Below are positions 45,116 through 53,259 of a stretch of 64,000 nt of DNA, in pieces. The DNA lies in assembly GCA_049680625.1 (NCBI GenBank), contig JBAUID010000016.1, forward strand, positions 1 to 64,000, read 5' to 3'. The notes under the pieces were generated by a model. It saw only the letters and a program-made list of their open reading frames with translations, was not told the DNA's origin and made no database searches. Position 1 is the first letter of the stretch, and every line of letters starts with the position of its first letter. Made by a program: the position numbers and the translations under genes. This stretch comes from JAUIAI01 sp049680625. GTDB lineage: Bacteria; Pseudomonadota; Gammaproteobacteria; Burkholderiales; Burkholderiaceae_E.

Positions 45116-45132
45116 CTTAAGGTTTGCTTAAG
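45116..45132 (-). promoter_or_regulatory. PmrA/QseB-type box upstream of eptA
   Basis: CTTAAG (45116-45121) and CTTAAG (45127-45132) are 5 bp apart on either strand, since the half-site is palindromic. It overlaps the stop codon of the preceding gene and lies about 140 bp upstream of the eptA ATG. Reading toward eptA, a -10-like GATAAA (minus strand, near 45095-45100) follows 15 bp after the box, as expected if the box replaces the -35 element. Confidence 0.6.
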
Positions 45133-45700
45133 AGCGGGTTATTTGGGCTGGTTTTTCGCCGGCAGCTTTTGACAGTTCCAGCTCCAGCTCCGTGGTGTCG
45201 CTGATATCGGTATCAATTGATAGTGTTGTGCCCCAGCTGCTTTCCCTGTCATCACCATTGCGTTTGTAGTCGTACCCAACGTCCCACTGATATTGTACCG
45301 GCCCGGCCGGGGCCCATTTCAGCCCGACCGCAACGTCCCGGCCATTGCTGACCGACTTTTCGCCGTCCGACAGCGTGATCGTTGTGCCGGCCGTCAAACG
45401 ACTTGATAGCTTCAGCGGCCACCAGCTGATGTCCAGGCCCCAGCCACTGATTTTGGTCAGCAGCTCATCTTCTGTGTTTCTGATTGTTGACCCGCTCAGA
45501 CCAAGCTGAAGGTCATCGGTTAAGCCCATTTTTACCGAAGCCTCCCAGCCTGATTCGGACGGACTTTCACGGAACCAGTTAACCCCTAGTTCGGTTTCAC
45601 CAGCTTCAACCAGTGCTTCCGACAATGCTGGCGCAGGGACAAGCGAGATTACCGCGGTGGTGACAATTGCGCCCACCCGACTGGCCCGGAAGGCGGTCAT
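45128..45700 (-). CDS. hypothetical exported beta-strand protein
   Basis: 190 residues from the ATG at 45700, ahead of a signal peptide (MTAFRASRVGAIVTTAVISL ending PAPALSEA). The rest is a run of amphipathic beta strands (LGVNWFRESPSESGWEASVKM, QLGLSGSTIRNTEDELLTKI, DISWWPLKLSSRLTAGTTIT, QYQWDVGYDYKRN), so a small outer-membrane barrel or periplasmic protein is likely. No family was recognised. The last residues are not aromatic (QITRS), unlike most barrels, and it may be C-terminally altered. It lies upstream of eptA on the same strand with a 127-bp gap. Confidence 0.55.
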   Translation of the reverse strand: MTAFRASRVGAIVTTAVISLVPAPALSEALVEAGETELGVNWFRESPSESGWEASVKMGLTDDLQLGLSGSTIRNTEDELLTKISGWGLDISWWPLKLSSRLTAGTTITLSDGEKSVSNGRDVAVGLKWAPAGPVQYQWDVGYDYKRNGDDRESSWGTTLSIDTDISDTTELELELSKAAGEKPAQITRS

Positions 45701-45869
45701 ATGCGGCGATGTCAAATACGATGGAGAACGAAGTTTTGCTAGAAGTAGCATATCTCTGAGGCGATTGACTTGCGTGGCACGCTTTGCCTATTGTCAGCTT
45801 GAGCGCGAGTTATCGTCAAATGTTGCGTTCCGGAAATGAACGTCAGGCGGCAAGCTGACTCTGTCGATC

Positions 45870-46052
45870 TTAATCTGTTTCGCTGATGCCGTCGGTGAAC
45901 TTCACGCCCTCGATGACATCGGCCAGCCAGCGGAAGCCGAGTAGCTTGCGGAACGAATTTTGTGCATGGGTTGTCAGTTTGAACATCATCGCCATCATTG
46001 TCTGTTCCGAGAACGCGCCCTTGACCCGTTTGGTCCAGTCGTTCTCTTGCAC
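45870..46052 (-). pseudogene. IS256-family transposase remnant (3' end)
   Basis: About 60 codons encode the C-terminal end of an IS256-type (Mutator-like) transposase: TKRVKGAFSEQTMMAMMFKL, then FRKLLGFRWLADVIEGVKFTDG, matching the conserved end of such transposases (RxTKG...MAxKL...LADVxxGxxFxDG). The DDE residues and at least 300 upstream residues are missing. A 22-bp tandem duplication at 46056-46099 marks the broken 5' border. The surrounding 45701-46315 region otherwise holds no recognised gene; inverted repeats of an IS were not found. Confidence 0.75.
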
Positions 46053-46055
46053 GGC

Positions 46056-46099
46056 ACCCGGGGCTCACCTGATTGTTACCCGGGGCTCACCTGATTGTT
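46056..46099. repeat. 22-bp perfect tandem duplication
   Basis: Positions 46056-46077 and 46078-46099 are identical (start ACCCGGGGC, end GATTGTT). It abuts the truncated IS256 transposase remnant, so it could record slipped repair or a failed insertion at the breakpoint. Its length exceeds an IS256 target duplication (8-9 bp). Confidence 0.85.
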
Positions 46100-46315
46100 A
46101 ATTGTCACTTGGGCCGACACTACGGGCGGATCGACTGGGTCCACGGCATTCTGGTTGTCATCGTTCGTTGGATTGCCGTATTTTTCGGTTAGTATTCCTC
46201 AACGCCCATACGGTGTTGTCAGCAATTGTGTTGACAGAAGAACCAAGAGGAAGTTTGTGCTGCCGGCTAGCGTGTGACAGCAACACGCAGCAAATGAGCA
46301 GGGCAGGACGATGTC

Positions 46316-46951
46316 ATGATCAGGAAACCCAATGCCAGTTTCCGGGGGCGCCGGCCAAATGTGCCTGTGCGCCCACGTCGCCCGGCGCCGGCGATTACCC
46401 AGTTGCTTGTTTTTAACAAACCATTTGGGGTGTTGTGCCAGTTCTCTTCGGACGGCGGGCGAGAAAGCCTGGCAACCTACATTGATTTTCCCGACGTTTA
46501 CCCGGCAGGGCGTCTGGACCGTGATAGCGAAGGGCTGATTTTGCTAACCAACGATGGTCGGCTTCAGAATGACATCACCAACCCGCGCCGGAAAATGCCT
46601 AAAGTGTATTGTGTCCAGGTCGAGGGGGAGGTGACCGCCGAGGCGGCAAAGCAACTGGCGTCTGGTTTGAGCTTGAACGATGGCCCGACCCGGCCTTGCC
46701 AGGTGCGATTAATTACAGAGCCTAAATGGTTATGGGACAGAGAACCCCCGGTTCGTTACCGGGCCAGTATCCCAACAAGCTGGCTTGAGATCACGCTGAC
46801 CGAAGGGCGCAACCGCCAGATCAGGCGAATGACGGCGGCAGTTGGTTTTCCAACCCTGCGGCTTATTCGGACACAAATTGGCCCGGTTAAGCTTGATGGG
46901 CTTGCGCCGGGAATCGCCCGCGAGGTGCCGTTGGGGACATTTCGCGACTAG
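46316..46951 (+). CDS. rluE: rRNA pseudouridine synthase, RluE type
   Basis: 211 residues, RsuA/RluB/E/F family without an S4 domain, as in RluE, which makes pseudouridine 2457 in 23S rRNA. VYPAGRLDRDSEGLILLTND has the catalytic Asp in GRLDRDSEGL. LLVFNKPFGVLCQFSSDGGR and ITLTEGRNRQIRRMTAAVGF are the other conserved blocks. The N-terminus (1-30) is Arg/Pro-rich and probably flexible. The gene is monocistronic, between the IS remnant and rhlE. Confidence 0.9.
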   Translation: MIRKPNASFRGRRPNVPVRPRRPAPAITQLLVFNKPFGVLCQFSSDGGRESLATYIDFPDVYPAGRLDRDSEGLILLTNDGRLQNDITNPRRKMPKVYCVQVEGEVTAEAAKQLASGLSLNDGPTRPCQVRLITEPKWLWDREPPVRYRASIPTSWLEITLTEGRNRQIRRMTAAVGFPTLRLIRTQIGPVKLDGLAPGIAREVPLGTFRD

Positions 46952-47110
46952 TTTTCGCGCGGGATGTGTGGTTTGTCGGATTCAGGCCCCCGAAAACGGA
47001 ACACAACAGGTATACTGGTTCCCGCTGGATTGTGATGCCCTCCGGTGGCATCCAAAGAGGTCACGGACTGTTCCGGGCCTGGCGAAAACGCTGTAATTTT
47101 CCCCGCACCG

Positions 47111-47139
47111 TTCATTGATTGCGCGAATTGACTTTATAA
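47111..47139 (+). promoter_or_regulatory. candidate rhlE promoter with long leader
   Basis: TTCATT (47111-47116) and TTATAA (47134-47139) with 17-bp spacing. It would give a leader of about 170 nt, holding a T8 run at 47141-47148 and CGCGCG arms near 47217-47233. Long leaders are common for cold-inducible DEAD-box helicase genes. The rest of the 360-bp gap from 46952 has no recognisable gene. Confidence 0.35.
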
Positions 47140-47311
47140 GTTTTTTTTGCGTCTTCCTGTGCTAATGGTGCTGGTTGTGCGATCGCCAACCCCCTTCCTC
47201 TCTTTAACAGACCTGCCGCGCGTAGACCGCGCGACTCATTTATTTGCAGCCTGGACCGGATTGCCTGATGTTTAAACGTCGTGGCTTATAGGCTTCAGGA
47301 GTATCTATTAC

Positions 47312-48673
47312 ATGTCATTTTCAGACTTGGGGCTTAATGACGCCCTGTCCGACGTCGTCGCGCGTCTTGGTTACAGTGAACCAACCCCAATCCAGCAGCG
47401 CGCAATTCCCGCTGTACTGGATGGCGCTGATCTACTAGCGGCCGCCCAGACCGGCACCGGGAAAACCGCTGCTTTTACCCTGCCGATTGTACAAATCCTG
47501 CTCGAAGAGAAAGAGCGTCGGGGTCGCAATCCGCGTGCCCTTGTTCTGACTCCAACCCGTGAGCTGGCGGCCCAGGTGGCCGAAAGTGTCGAAACCTATG
47601 GTGGCAAGACCGGCATTCGTTCCGCGGTAATCTTTGGCGGTGTCAGTGCGGTTCCTCAGATTAAGGCTTTGCGTCGCGGCGTGGATATTCTTATCGCCAC
47701 ACCCGGGCGCTTGCTCGACCACGTCCAGCAGGGCAATGTAGATTTGTCTGATGTGGACGTCTTTGTGCTTGATGAAGCCGACCGAATGCTGGACATGGGT
47801 TTCATCCCTGACATCAAGCGGATAATTGCCCGTCTGCCGGAAGACCGTCAGAGCCTGCTGTTTTCAGCGACGTTTTCGCCGGAAATCCGCAAGCTGGCAC
47901 GAACTTTCTTGTACGAGCCAACCGAGATTGATGTTGCGCCGCGAAATACAACGGCCGAGTTAATCGAGCAGAAGCTGGTTTACGTGGCAAAAAGTCAAAA
48001 GCGCGAGTTCTTGTCCTGGATGATTGGTCATAACGACTGGCAGCAGGTGCTGGTATTTACACGGACCAAACACGGGGCCAACCGGCTCTGCGCCCAGTTA
48101 ACCGAAGACGGCTTGCCGTCAGCGGCACTGCACGGCAATAAGAGTCAGGGCGCACGTACCAAAGCACTGGCAAATTTCAAAAACGGAAAAGTCAGGGTAT
48201 TAGTGGCTACCGATATTGCTGCGCGAGGGCTGGATATCAGTCAACTCCCGCATGTGATTAATTACGAATTACCCAACGTGCCGGAAGATTATGTTCATCG
48301 CATCGGACGAACCGGGCGGGCAGGGGTAAACGGCGAAGCGCTGGCGCTGATTTGCGCCGAAGAACGTCCGCTGCTTCGGGATATTCAAAAAGTCATTGGA
48401 CGGCAGATACCCGAGTTGGTCGTAGAAGATTTTTACCTCAAGCCGGAAAAAATTTCTGAGGTAGCTGCAAAACCGGCTGGCCGAAACCCTGGCAACCGGT
48501 CCCGGCCTGGTAACAGCAATGGCAAAAGTCGCCAGAACGCAGGCGGAAGTGGCAACGGCAACCGCGGCAGCGGCAGTGGCAACGGTAACCGCAATGGCAA
48601 TCGGGGCGGCGGCAAACCCGGTGGTGGTGGGCGGTCCCGGACTGGCGGTTCGCGTTCAGCCGCAACTCAGTAA
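47312..48673 (+). CDS. rhlE: DEAD-box ATP-dependent RNA helicase RhlE
   Basis: 453 residues. Q motif GYSEPTPIQQRAIPAVLDGA, motif I AAQTGTGKTAAFTLPIVQ, motif II VLDEADRMLDMGFIPDI, motif III SATFSPEIRKLA, motif V TDIAARGLDISQLPHVINY and motif VI YVHRIGRTGRAG are all present. After about residue 385 the tail is a Gly/Asn/Arg/Ser-rich low-complexity region (RSRPGNSNGKSRQNAGGSGN onward), as in RhlE relatives that bind ribosomal precursors. It unwinds short RNA duplexes in ribosome assembly and RNA decay, often cold-induced. Ends at a strong terminator. Confidence 0.95.
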   Translation: MSFSDLGLNDALSDVVARLGYSEPTPIQQRAIPAVLDGADLLAAAQTGTGKTAAFTLPIVQILLEEKERRGRNPRALVLTPTRELAAQVAESVETYGGKTGIRSAVIFGGVSAVPQIKALRRGVDILIATPGRLLDHVQQGNVDLSDVDVFVLDEADRMLDMGFIPDIKRIIARLPEDRQSLLFSATFSPEIRKLARTFLYEPTEIDVAPRNTTAELIEQKLVYVAKSQKREFLSWMIGHNDWQQVLVFTRTKHGANRLCAQLTEDGLPSAALHGNKSQGARTKALANFKNGKVRVLVATDIAARGLDISQLPHVINYELPNVPEDYVHRIGRTGRAGVNGEALALICAEERPLLRDIQKVIGRQIPELVVEDFYLKPEKISEVAAKPAGRNPGNRSRPGNSNGKSRQNAGGSGNGNRGSGSGNGNRNGNRGGGKPGGGGRSRTGGSRSAATQ

Positions 48674-48696
48674 AGACATAGTTTAAAATCAGTAAA

Positions 48697-48730
48697 GAAA
48701 AAAACCGGTCAGAAATGGCCGGTTTTTTTT
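48697..48730 (+). terminator. rhlE terminator, bidirectional
   Basis: AAAACCGG (48701-48708) pairs with CCGGTTTT (48719-48726), extended by two more pairs around AGAAAT, and is flanked by A7 and T8 runs. It should stop both rhlE and the convergent MaoC gene. Confidence 0.88.
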
Positions 48731-48766
48731 GGAGGGGAAGATACAAATCGCAGATCTTCTGATTCT

Positions 48767-49630
48767 TCAGCTGACCTCGACTTTGCCGTTATTCAGAACA
48801 ACAATGTCGCGCTCCAGAACCCGCGAGCGGAAAGACACAAGATTTGTGTCTCGCCAGATTTCCGTGCGAATGGTTTCACCCGGATACACCGGCGACGAGA
48901 ACCGAAGCGCCAGGCTTTTAAAGCGCGCCGGATCATAGTCGCAGCAAGTTTTGAGGACAGCATGGCCGGCAACCCCAAGCGTACACAAGCCATGCAAAAT
49001 GGGGGCAGTGAAGCCGGCCGCTTGTGCCACTGCCGGTGATGCGTGTAACGGGTTGTTGTCACCGGACAGGCGATAAATAAGAGCTGACTGGGGTAGTGTT
49101 TTCAGATCACAGATTTCGTCCGGGTCACGGTCCGGTATTTTATGTACTGGCCGGGTTGGGCCGGTTGGTCCACCAAAACCGCCGTCACGCCGGGCAAAGG
49201 TTGTTGAACGGGTGGTTGCAATCAGTTCCCCGCTGGCTTTGTTGGTTAGGGTTTTTTCCGAGTAGATCAATGCGCCTTTGTCGGCGCCTTTGTCGATAAT
49301 CTCAGTGACCCGGGTTTGACCAATGACGGTGGCTTCGGTTGGTACTGCGCTGTGTATTTCAATGTCCTGCTCACCGTGAAGAACATGTTTCCATTCAATG
49401 CCACTGCCGGGTTCTCGGACCCAGAAACCGGGCCCCGCCAGCACCACGGCCATGGTTGGAATCGCGGCAAAGTTCTCAGCTTCTTCAAAAACGTAGTTCA
49501 GTTCATTTTGATTGAGCGGGTTTTCACCCAGGCCAAGGCCTAAGGCATACAAAATCGAATCGTTTTTGGTATAGCTTTGTTCAACCGGCGGGAATGGCCA
49601 GTTCATTATTTTCTCGTAATCTATTGCCAT
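48767..49630 (-). CDS. MaoC-family (R)-enoyl-CoA hydratase
   Basis: 287 residues from the ATG at 49630 (GGAGA upstream). Double hot-dog fold as in hydratase 2 of peroxisomal multifunctional enzyme. The N-terminal hot-dog (PFPPVEQSYTKNDSILYALG) is degenerate and the C-terminal one carries the catalytic motif: YRLSGDNNPLHASPAVAQAA (D-x4-H) followed by GFTAPILHGLCTLGVAGHAV. It hydrates trans-2-enoyl-CoA to (R)-3-hydroxyacyl-CoA. It follows a GST gene by 37 bp, suggesting an operon. It may serve the cyclic-acid pathway further downstream. Confidence 0.88.
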   Translation of the reverse strand: MAIDYEKIMNWPFPPVEQSYTKNDSILYALGLGLGENPLNQNELNYVFEEAENFAAIPTMAVVLAGPGFWVREPGSGIEWKHVLHGEQDIEIHSAVPTEATVIGQTRVTEIIDKGADKGALIYSEKTLTNKASGELIATTRSTTFARRDGGFGGPTGPTRPVHKIPDRDPDEICDLKTLPQSALIYRLSGDNNPLHASPAVAQAAGFTAPILHGLCTLGVAGHAVLKTCCDYDPARFKSLALRFSSPVYPGETIRTEIWRDTNLVSFRSRVLERDIVVLNNGKVEVS

Positions 49631-49667
49631 GGCAAATTGTCTCCGTGTTGAGCGAGAGATTGTGGCA

Positions 49668-50648
49668 TCAGGCCAGCATCTCGCGGTTGTGAGGCAAATC
49701 AAAGTCGAGAACCGGGCCCGCAGGGATAATCAGGCTTGGATTAATTTTCGCGTGACTGCCGTAATAGTGATTCTTAATATGGTCAAAATCCACCGTTGCC
49801 CGGATTTTTGGGTTTTGATACAGGTCGCGTGTGTACGCCCACAAACCGGGGTAGTCTGACAGGCGTCGAATGTTGCATTTGAAGTGGCTAAAGTAAACCA
49901 GGTCAAATCGAATCAATGTCGAAAACAGTCGAATGTCGGCTTCAGTTAGTTGATTTCCGACAAGATATCGAAGACTGTTCAAACGTTTTTCCAGCCAGTC
50001 GAGTGTGTCAAACAAAGGGTAAACAGCTGCTTCATAGGCAGATTGTGTTGTTGCGAAACCCGATTTATATACCCCGTTGTTTAGGGTTTCATAGATTCGT
50101 GAATTGACCACATCGATTTCGTCTTTCAGGTGTGGCGGGTAGAAGTTGCCCGGTAATGCACCGACAGAATCAAACGCAGTATTCATCATGCGGATAATTT
50201 CTGACGATTCGTTGTTGACAATTTGATTGGTTTTTTTATCCCAGACAATGGGCACTGTTACCCGGCCGGTAAAGTTCTTGTCTGCGTTTTGATAAATCTC
50301 GTAAAGATATCGGGCATTATGGATCGGGTCGCCGATTACGCCGGGCCCGGCGGAAAAGTCCCAGCCTTTACCTCCCATGTTCCAATGGACTACCGATACC
50401 GGGAAAAATGTCTCGAGCCCTTTGAGAGCGCGCATGATCAAAACCCGGTGAGCCCACGGGCAGGCCAGGCTTACATATAAATGATATCTGTTGGGGTCGG
50501 GGGTAAACGCACTGGCGACATTGGCACCCTGGCTTGCGTCATTTGTTATCCAGTGGCGAAACGCCTGCTCCTGCCGCTTAAAGTGGCCAGCCGATTCTTT
50601 GGTGTCATACCATTGATTTTGCCATCGACCTGCTACGAGTAAGCCCAT
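49668..50648 (-). CDS. glutathionyl-hydroquinone reductase-like GST (YqjG/ECM4)
   Basis: 326 residues. Xi-class glutathione transferase: RYHLYVSLACPWAHRVLIMR holds the catalytic Cys in CPWAHR, and KTNQIVNNESSEIIRMMNTAFD is the glutathione-binding ESSEI block. The C-terminal helical domain includes YEAAVYPLFDTLDWLEKRL and NQLTEADIRLFSTLIRFDLVYF. These enzymes remove glutathione from glutathionyl-hydroquinones formed in halo-quinone or aromatic metabolism. It sits between the MaoC gene and a TauD gene on the same strand. Confidence 0.9.
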   Translation of the reverse strand: MGLLVAGRWQNQWYDTKESAGHFKRQEQAFRHWITNDASQGANVASAFTPDPNRYHLYVSLACPWAHRVLIMRALKGLETFFPVSVVHWNMGGKGWDFSAGPGVIGDPIHNARYLYEIYQNADKNFTGRVTVPIVWDKKTNQIVNNESSEIIRMMNTAFDSVGALPGNFYPPHLKDEIDVVNSRIYETLNNGVYKSGFATTQSAYEAAVYPLFDTLDWLEKRLNSLRYLVGNQLTEADIRLFSTLIRFDLVYFSHFKCNIRRLSDYPGLWAYTRDLYQNPKIRATVDFDHIKNHYYGSHAKINPSLIIPAGPVLDFDLPHNREMLA

Positions 50649-50748
50649 CGCTACTGTCCGTTAGGAACTAACGCTTGTGCAGCCCGAATGGAATGAATAC
50701 TGTCCAGACCAAAGAGAAAATCGAAGCGCATGAGGTCATCGGGCTGGG

Positions 50749-51591
50749 TCACGCGGGTAGTGCCTCGCCTTCAACCGTGATGCGATGCATTAAGCGAAAT
50801 TGACCATGATAATCATTTAATGCGTAGTGTTGAGTAGCCCGGTTATCCCAGAAAGCAATTGACCCCGGTGCCCAGTGGAATCGATGGGTGAATTCTGGCC
50901 GTGCCGCGTGTTCGTAGAGCTGTTTCAACAATGGTTCGCTTTCGTCGGCTGTCCAGCCATCGAAGCGAATGGTAAACGCTGTATTGACGTACAAAGCTTT
51001 TCGGCCGCTGATCGGATGGGTAATAACTACAGGATGAACCGAGTCTTGTTGTGCCGCGTCCCGATTACTTAATCGTCCTTCCCGTTCTTTGGAATAGTTT
51101 GCCTCCGCACCAAACTGGTGTCGGCTGGAGTGAACCGCCCGCATCGTTGCCAACGTTTTTTTCATGCCGTCGGACAAACTCTCGTACGCGGTGTACATAT
51201 TGGCAAACAGCGTATCGCCGCCACGGGTTGGCGTCTGACGCGCCAGCAGGACCGAACCAAGGGCGGGTTCTATGTCGTAGGAATGATCGGTATGCCATTG
51301 CCCGCCGATATTGACTTTTTGGTCCGGTTCTTTCCTGACTTCGGCAATCATCGGATAATTGTCGACGGACGCGAAGAACCGATTGATGTTTATTGCGCCG
51401 AACTGTTCTGCAAACGCGATGTGTTGCTCGGGAGAAATATCCTGGTCGCGAAAAAACAATACGCCGTATTCACCGAGCGCCCGTTTCAACTCGCGGGCTT
51501 GCTCTGTGGTTATCCCTTCTTTCAGGTTAATTGCACTGATATAAGCGCCGACACCGTCACCTGGTTCAATTTGTATGCTCGATTTCGCCAT
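50749..51591 (-). CDS. TauD/TfdA-family Fe(II)/2-oxoglutarate dioxygenase
   Basis: 280 residues from the ATG at 51591, AAGGAA upstream. Double-stranded beta helix: iron ligands His100 and Asp102 in GGQWHTDHSYD, His255 in WDNRATQHYALND, and Arg270 in RLMHRITVEG for the 2-oxoglutarate carboxylate. Relatives include taurine and 2,4-D dioxygenases and alkylsulfatases. No substrate can be told from the sequence. It is divergent from the DUF35/thiolase-like pair (115 bp); a second family member, TauD2, lies convergent on the other side of it. Confidence 0.88.
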   Translation of the reverse strand: MAKSSIQIEPGDGVGAYISAINLKEGITTEQARELKRALGEYGVLFFRDQDISPEQHIAFAEQFGAININRFFASVDNYPMIAEVRKEPDQKVNIGGQWHTDHSYDIEPALGSVLLARQTPTRGGDTLFANMYTAYESLSDGMKKTLATMRAVHSSRHQFGAEANYSKEREGRLSNRDAAQQDSVHPVVITHPISGRKALYVNTAFTIRFDGWTADESEPLLKQLYEHAARPEFTHRFHWAPGSIAFWDNRATQHYALNDYHGQFRLMHRITVEGEALPA

Positions 51592-51706
51592 GGCGAATTC
51601 CTTGTCTTTATTGTCTGTACTGATTGTCTCTGTCGATTGTCTCAATATAGTATGCCAATGAACAGCTCAGCAAAAGCAGGGTGCAAATTCTATTTCCGGA
51701 GTTCGT

Positions 51707-52099
51707 ATGAATCATGCCAGTCATCCAGTCGATAAACCCCACGAGCAGTATTTCTCTTTTCTGCAATCCGGTCACTTCATGATTCAGCATTCACCATCTA
51801 CCGGCCAGTATGTCTTTTATCCGCGTGTTGCTGCCCCGGTTAGCGGTGCCCAAGACCTCGTCTGGGTGCCTGCCAGTGGTGATGGGGTTGTGTACGCAAC
51901 CACTGTCATGCGGCCAAAGCCGCCGCAAGCGCCTTACAACGTTGCCTTGGTTGAATTGGCTGAAGGCCCCCGAATGATGTCTCGGATCGAAGGTGTACCA
52001 GCCGCCGAGGTCAAAATTGGTATGACGGTTAAGGCTCGCATCGCTGCCGAAGATGCTGGCCCGGTCGTGGTTTTTGACGTTGTCGGGGGTGCGGTATGA
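51707..52099 (+). CDS. DUF35 OB-fold protein lacking the zinc ribbon cysteines
   Basis: 130 residues. The OB-fold half (VVYATTVMRPKPPQAPYNVALVELAEGPRMMSRI) is typical of DUF35 partners of thiolase-like enzymes such as ChsH2 with Ltp2. The N-terminal half would usually carry a CxxC..CxxC zinc ribbon, but here the equivalent segment (IQHSPSTGQYVFYPRVAAPV) has no Cys. The stop overlaps the thiolase-like start (ATGA), so the proteins are probably made as a complex. No recognised catalytic residues. Confidence 0.84.
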   Translation: MNHASHPVDKPHEQYFSFLQSGHFMIQHSPSTGQYVFYPRVAAPVSGAQDLVWVPASGDGVVYATTVMRPKPPQAPYNVALVELAEGPRMMSRIEGVPAAEVKIGMTVKARIAAEDAGPVVVFDVVGGAV

Positions 52100-53253
52100 C
52101 AACTGAACGATTTCCGCGTGGACAGAGTGCCATTGTTGCCGCTGCAACCCATGGTCTGGGCGAGGCCCCGGGTTTTAGCTCAATGGACCTTGCTGTCTGC
52201 GCCAGTGTCAAAGCGCTGAATCAGGTTGGACTGAAGCCGTCGGATGTTGATGGATTGTTTATCGGCCTGCCCGACGATTTCATGTCAGGACTGGGAATGG
52301 CTGAATACCTGGGGATTCAGCCGCGGATGACCGACAATAACCGGGTGGGTGGATCATCGTTTCAGACTCACGTGATTCACGCGGCGCTGGCTTTGCAAGC
52401 AGGGCTATGTGATGTGGCGCTGATTGCCTACGGGAGCAACCAGCGAAGCGCTGCAGGCAAACTGATCAGCTCGATGCGGCCGTTTCCCTATGAAGCGCCG
52501 TACAAGTTACGTCGACCGATTGGCGGCTACGCACTAGCTACGTCACGCTACCAGTATGAATACGGACTTGAAGCAGAGCGCCTTGGTGATATTGCTATCG
52601 CAGCGCGCCAATGGGCGCAATTGAATCCGGATGCATTTATGCGTGAGCCGTTGAGCATGGATGAATACCTGGGCTCCCGAATGGTTTCTGACCCGCTTCG
52701 GGTGCGTGACTGTTGCCTGGTCACAGACGGCGCGGCTGCGATTGTCATGGTTAGCGCCAACCGCGCCAAAGATCTGGCTACTAAACCGGTTTACCTACTG
52801 GGTGGTGCCGCGGCAACCGATCATCGTGAGATTACGAATATGCCCGATTTAACAACAACAGCAGCGGTTGACTCGGGCAGGCGGGCTTTTGCCCAGGCCG
52901 GGGTGAGGCCGTCAGATATCGACGTTGTTGAGTTATACGACGCGTTCACGATAAACACGTTGCTCTTTCTCGAAGACCTTGGCTTTTGTGCCAAGGGTGA
53001 GGGCGGCGATTTTGTTGCTAACGGCCGCATCGCCCCTGGGGGCGAACTGGCGGTCAATACCAATGGTGGCGGATTGTCCTGCGTTCATCCGGGAATGTAC
53101 GGATTGTTCACCATTGTTGAGGCATCTCAGCAACTCATGGGTCTGGCCGGGGAGCGCCAGATTGCCGGTGCTCAGTTGGGCATTGCCCATGGTAACGGGG
53201 GCGAGCTGTCCAGCCAGGTTACGCTGATATTAGGCACTGCCGATACCTTGTAA
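52096..53253 (+). CDS. SCP2-thiolase-like protein without catalytic Cys, possible retro-aldolase
   Basis: 385 residues, thiolase fold. The place of the nucleophilic Cys (RVGGSSFQTHVIHAALAL) has Gly/Ser instead, and DVVELYDAFTINTLLFLEDL carries a Tyr where thiolases have His. NTNGGGLSCVHPGMYGLFT replaces the thiolase GGG..GHP..ATG loop. These features resemble Ltp2-type retro-aldolases of steroid side-chain degradation, which work with a DUF35 partner and use Tyr. Inferred reaction: C-C cleavage of a beta-hydroxyacyl-CoA releasing a ketone or aldehyde plus acyl-CoA. Convergent with TauD2, 6 bp between the stops. Confidence 0.82.
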   Translation: MTTERFPRGQSAIVAAATHGLGEAPGFSSMDLAVCASVKALNQVGLKPSDVDGLFIGLPDDFMSGLGMAEYLGIQPRMTDNNRVGGSSFQTHVIHAALALQAGLCDVALIAYGSNQRSAAGKLISSMRPFPYEAPYKLRRPIGGYALATSRYQYEYGLEAERLGDIAIAARQWAQLNPDAFMREPLSMDEYLGSRMVSDPLRVRDCCLVTDGAAAIVMVSANRAKDLATKPVYLLGGAAATDHREITNMPDLTTTAAVDSGRRAFAQAGVRPSDIDVVELYDAFTINTLLFLEDLGFCAKGEGGDFVANGRIAPGGELAVNTNGGGLSCVHPGMYGLFTIVEASQQLMGLAGERQIAGAQLGIAHGNGGELSSQVTLILGTADTL

Positions 53254-53259
53254 GCAGGC

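Noticed and set aside
46102..46416. 104-codon plus-strand frame before rluE
   Set aside because: No ribosome site or homology, and overlaps the rluE start in another frame; the region is transposon debris.
48433..48615. Pro/Leu-rich minus-strand frame opposite the rhlE tail
   Set aside because: Antisense of the Gly/Asn/Arg low-complexity tail; composition artefact.
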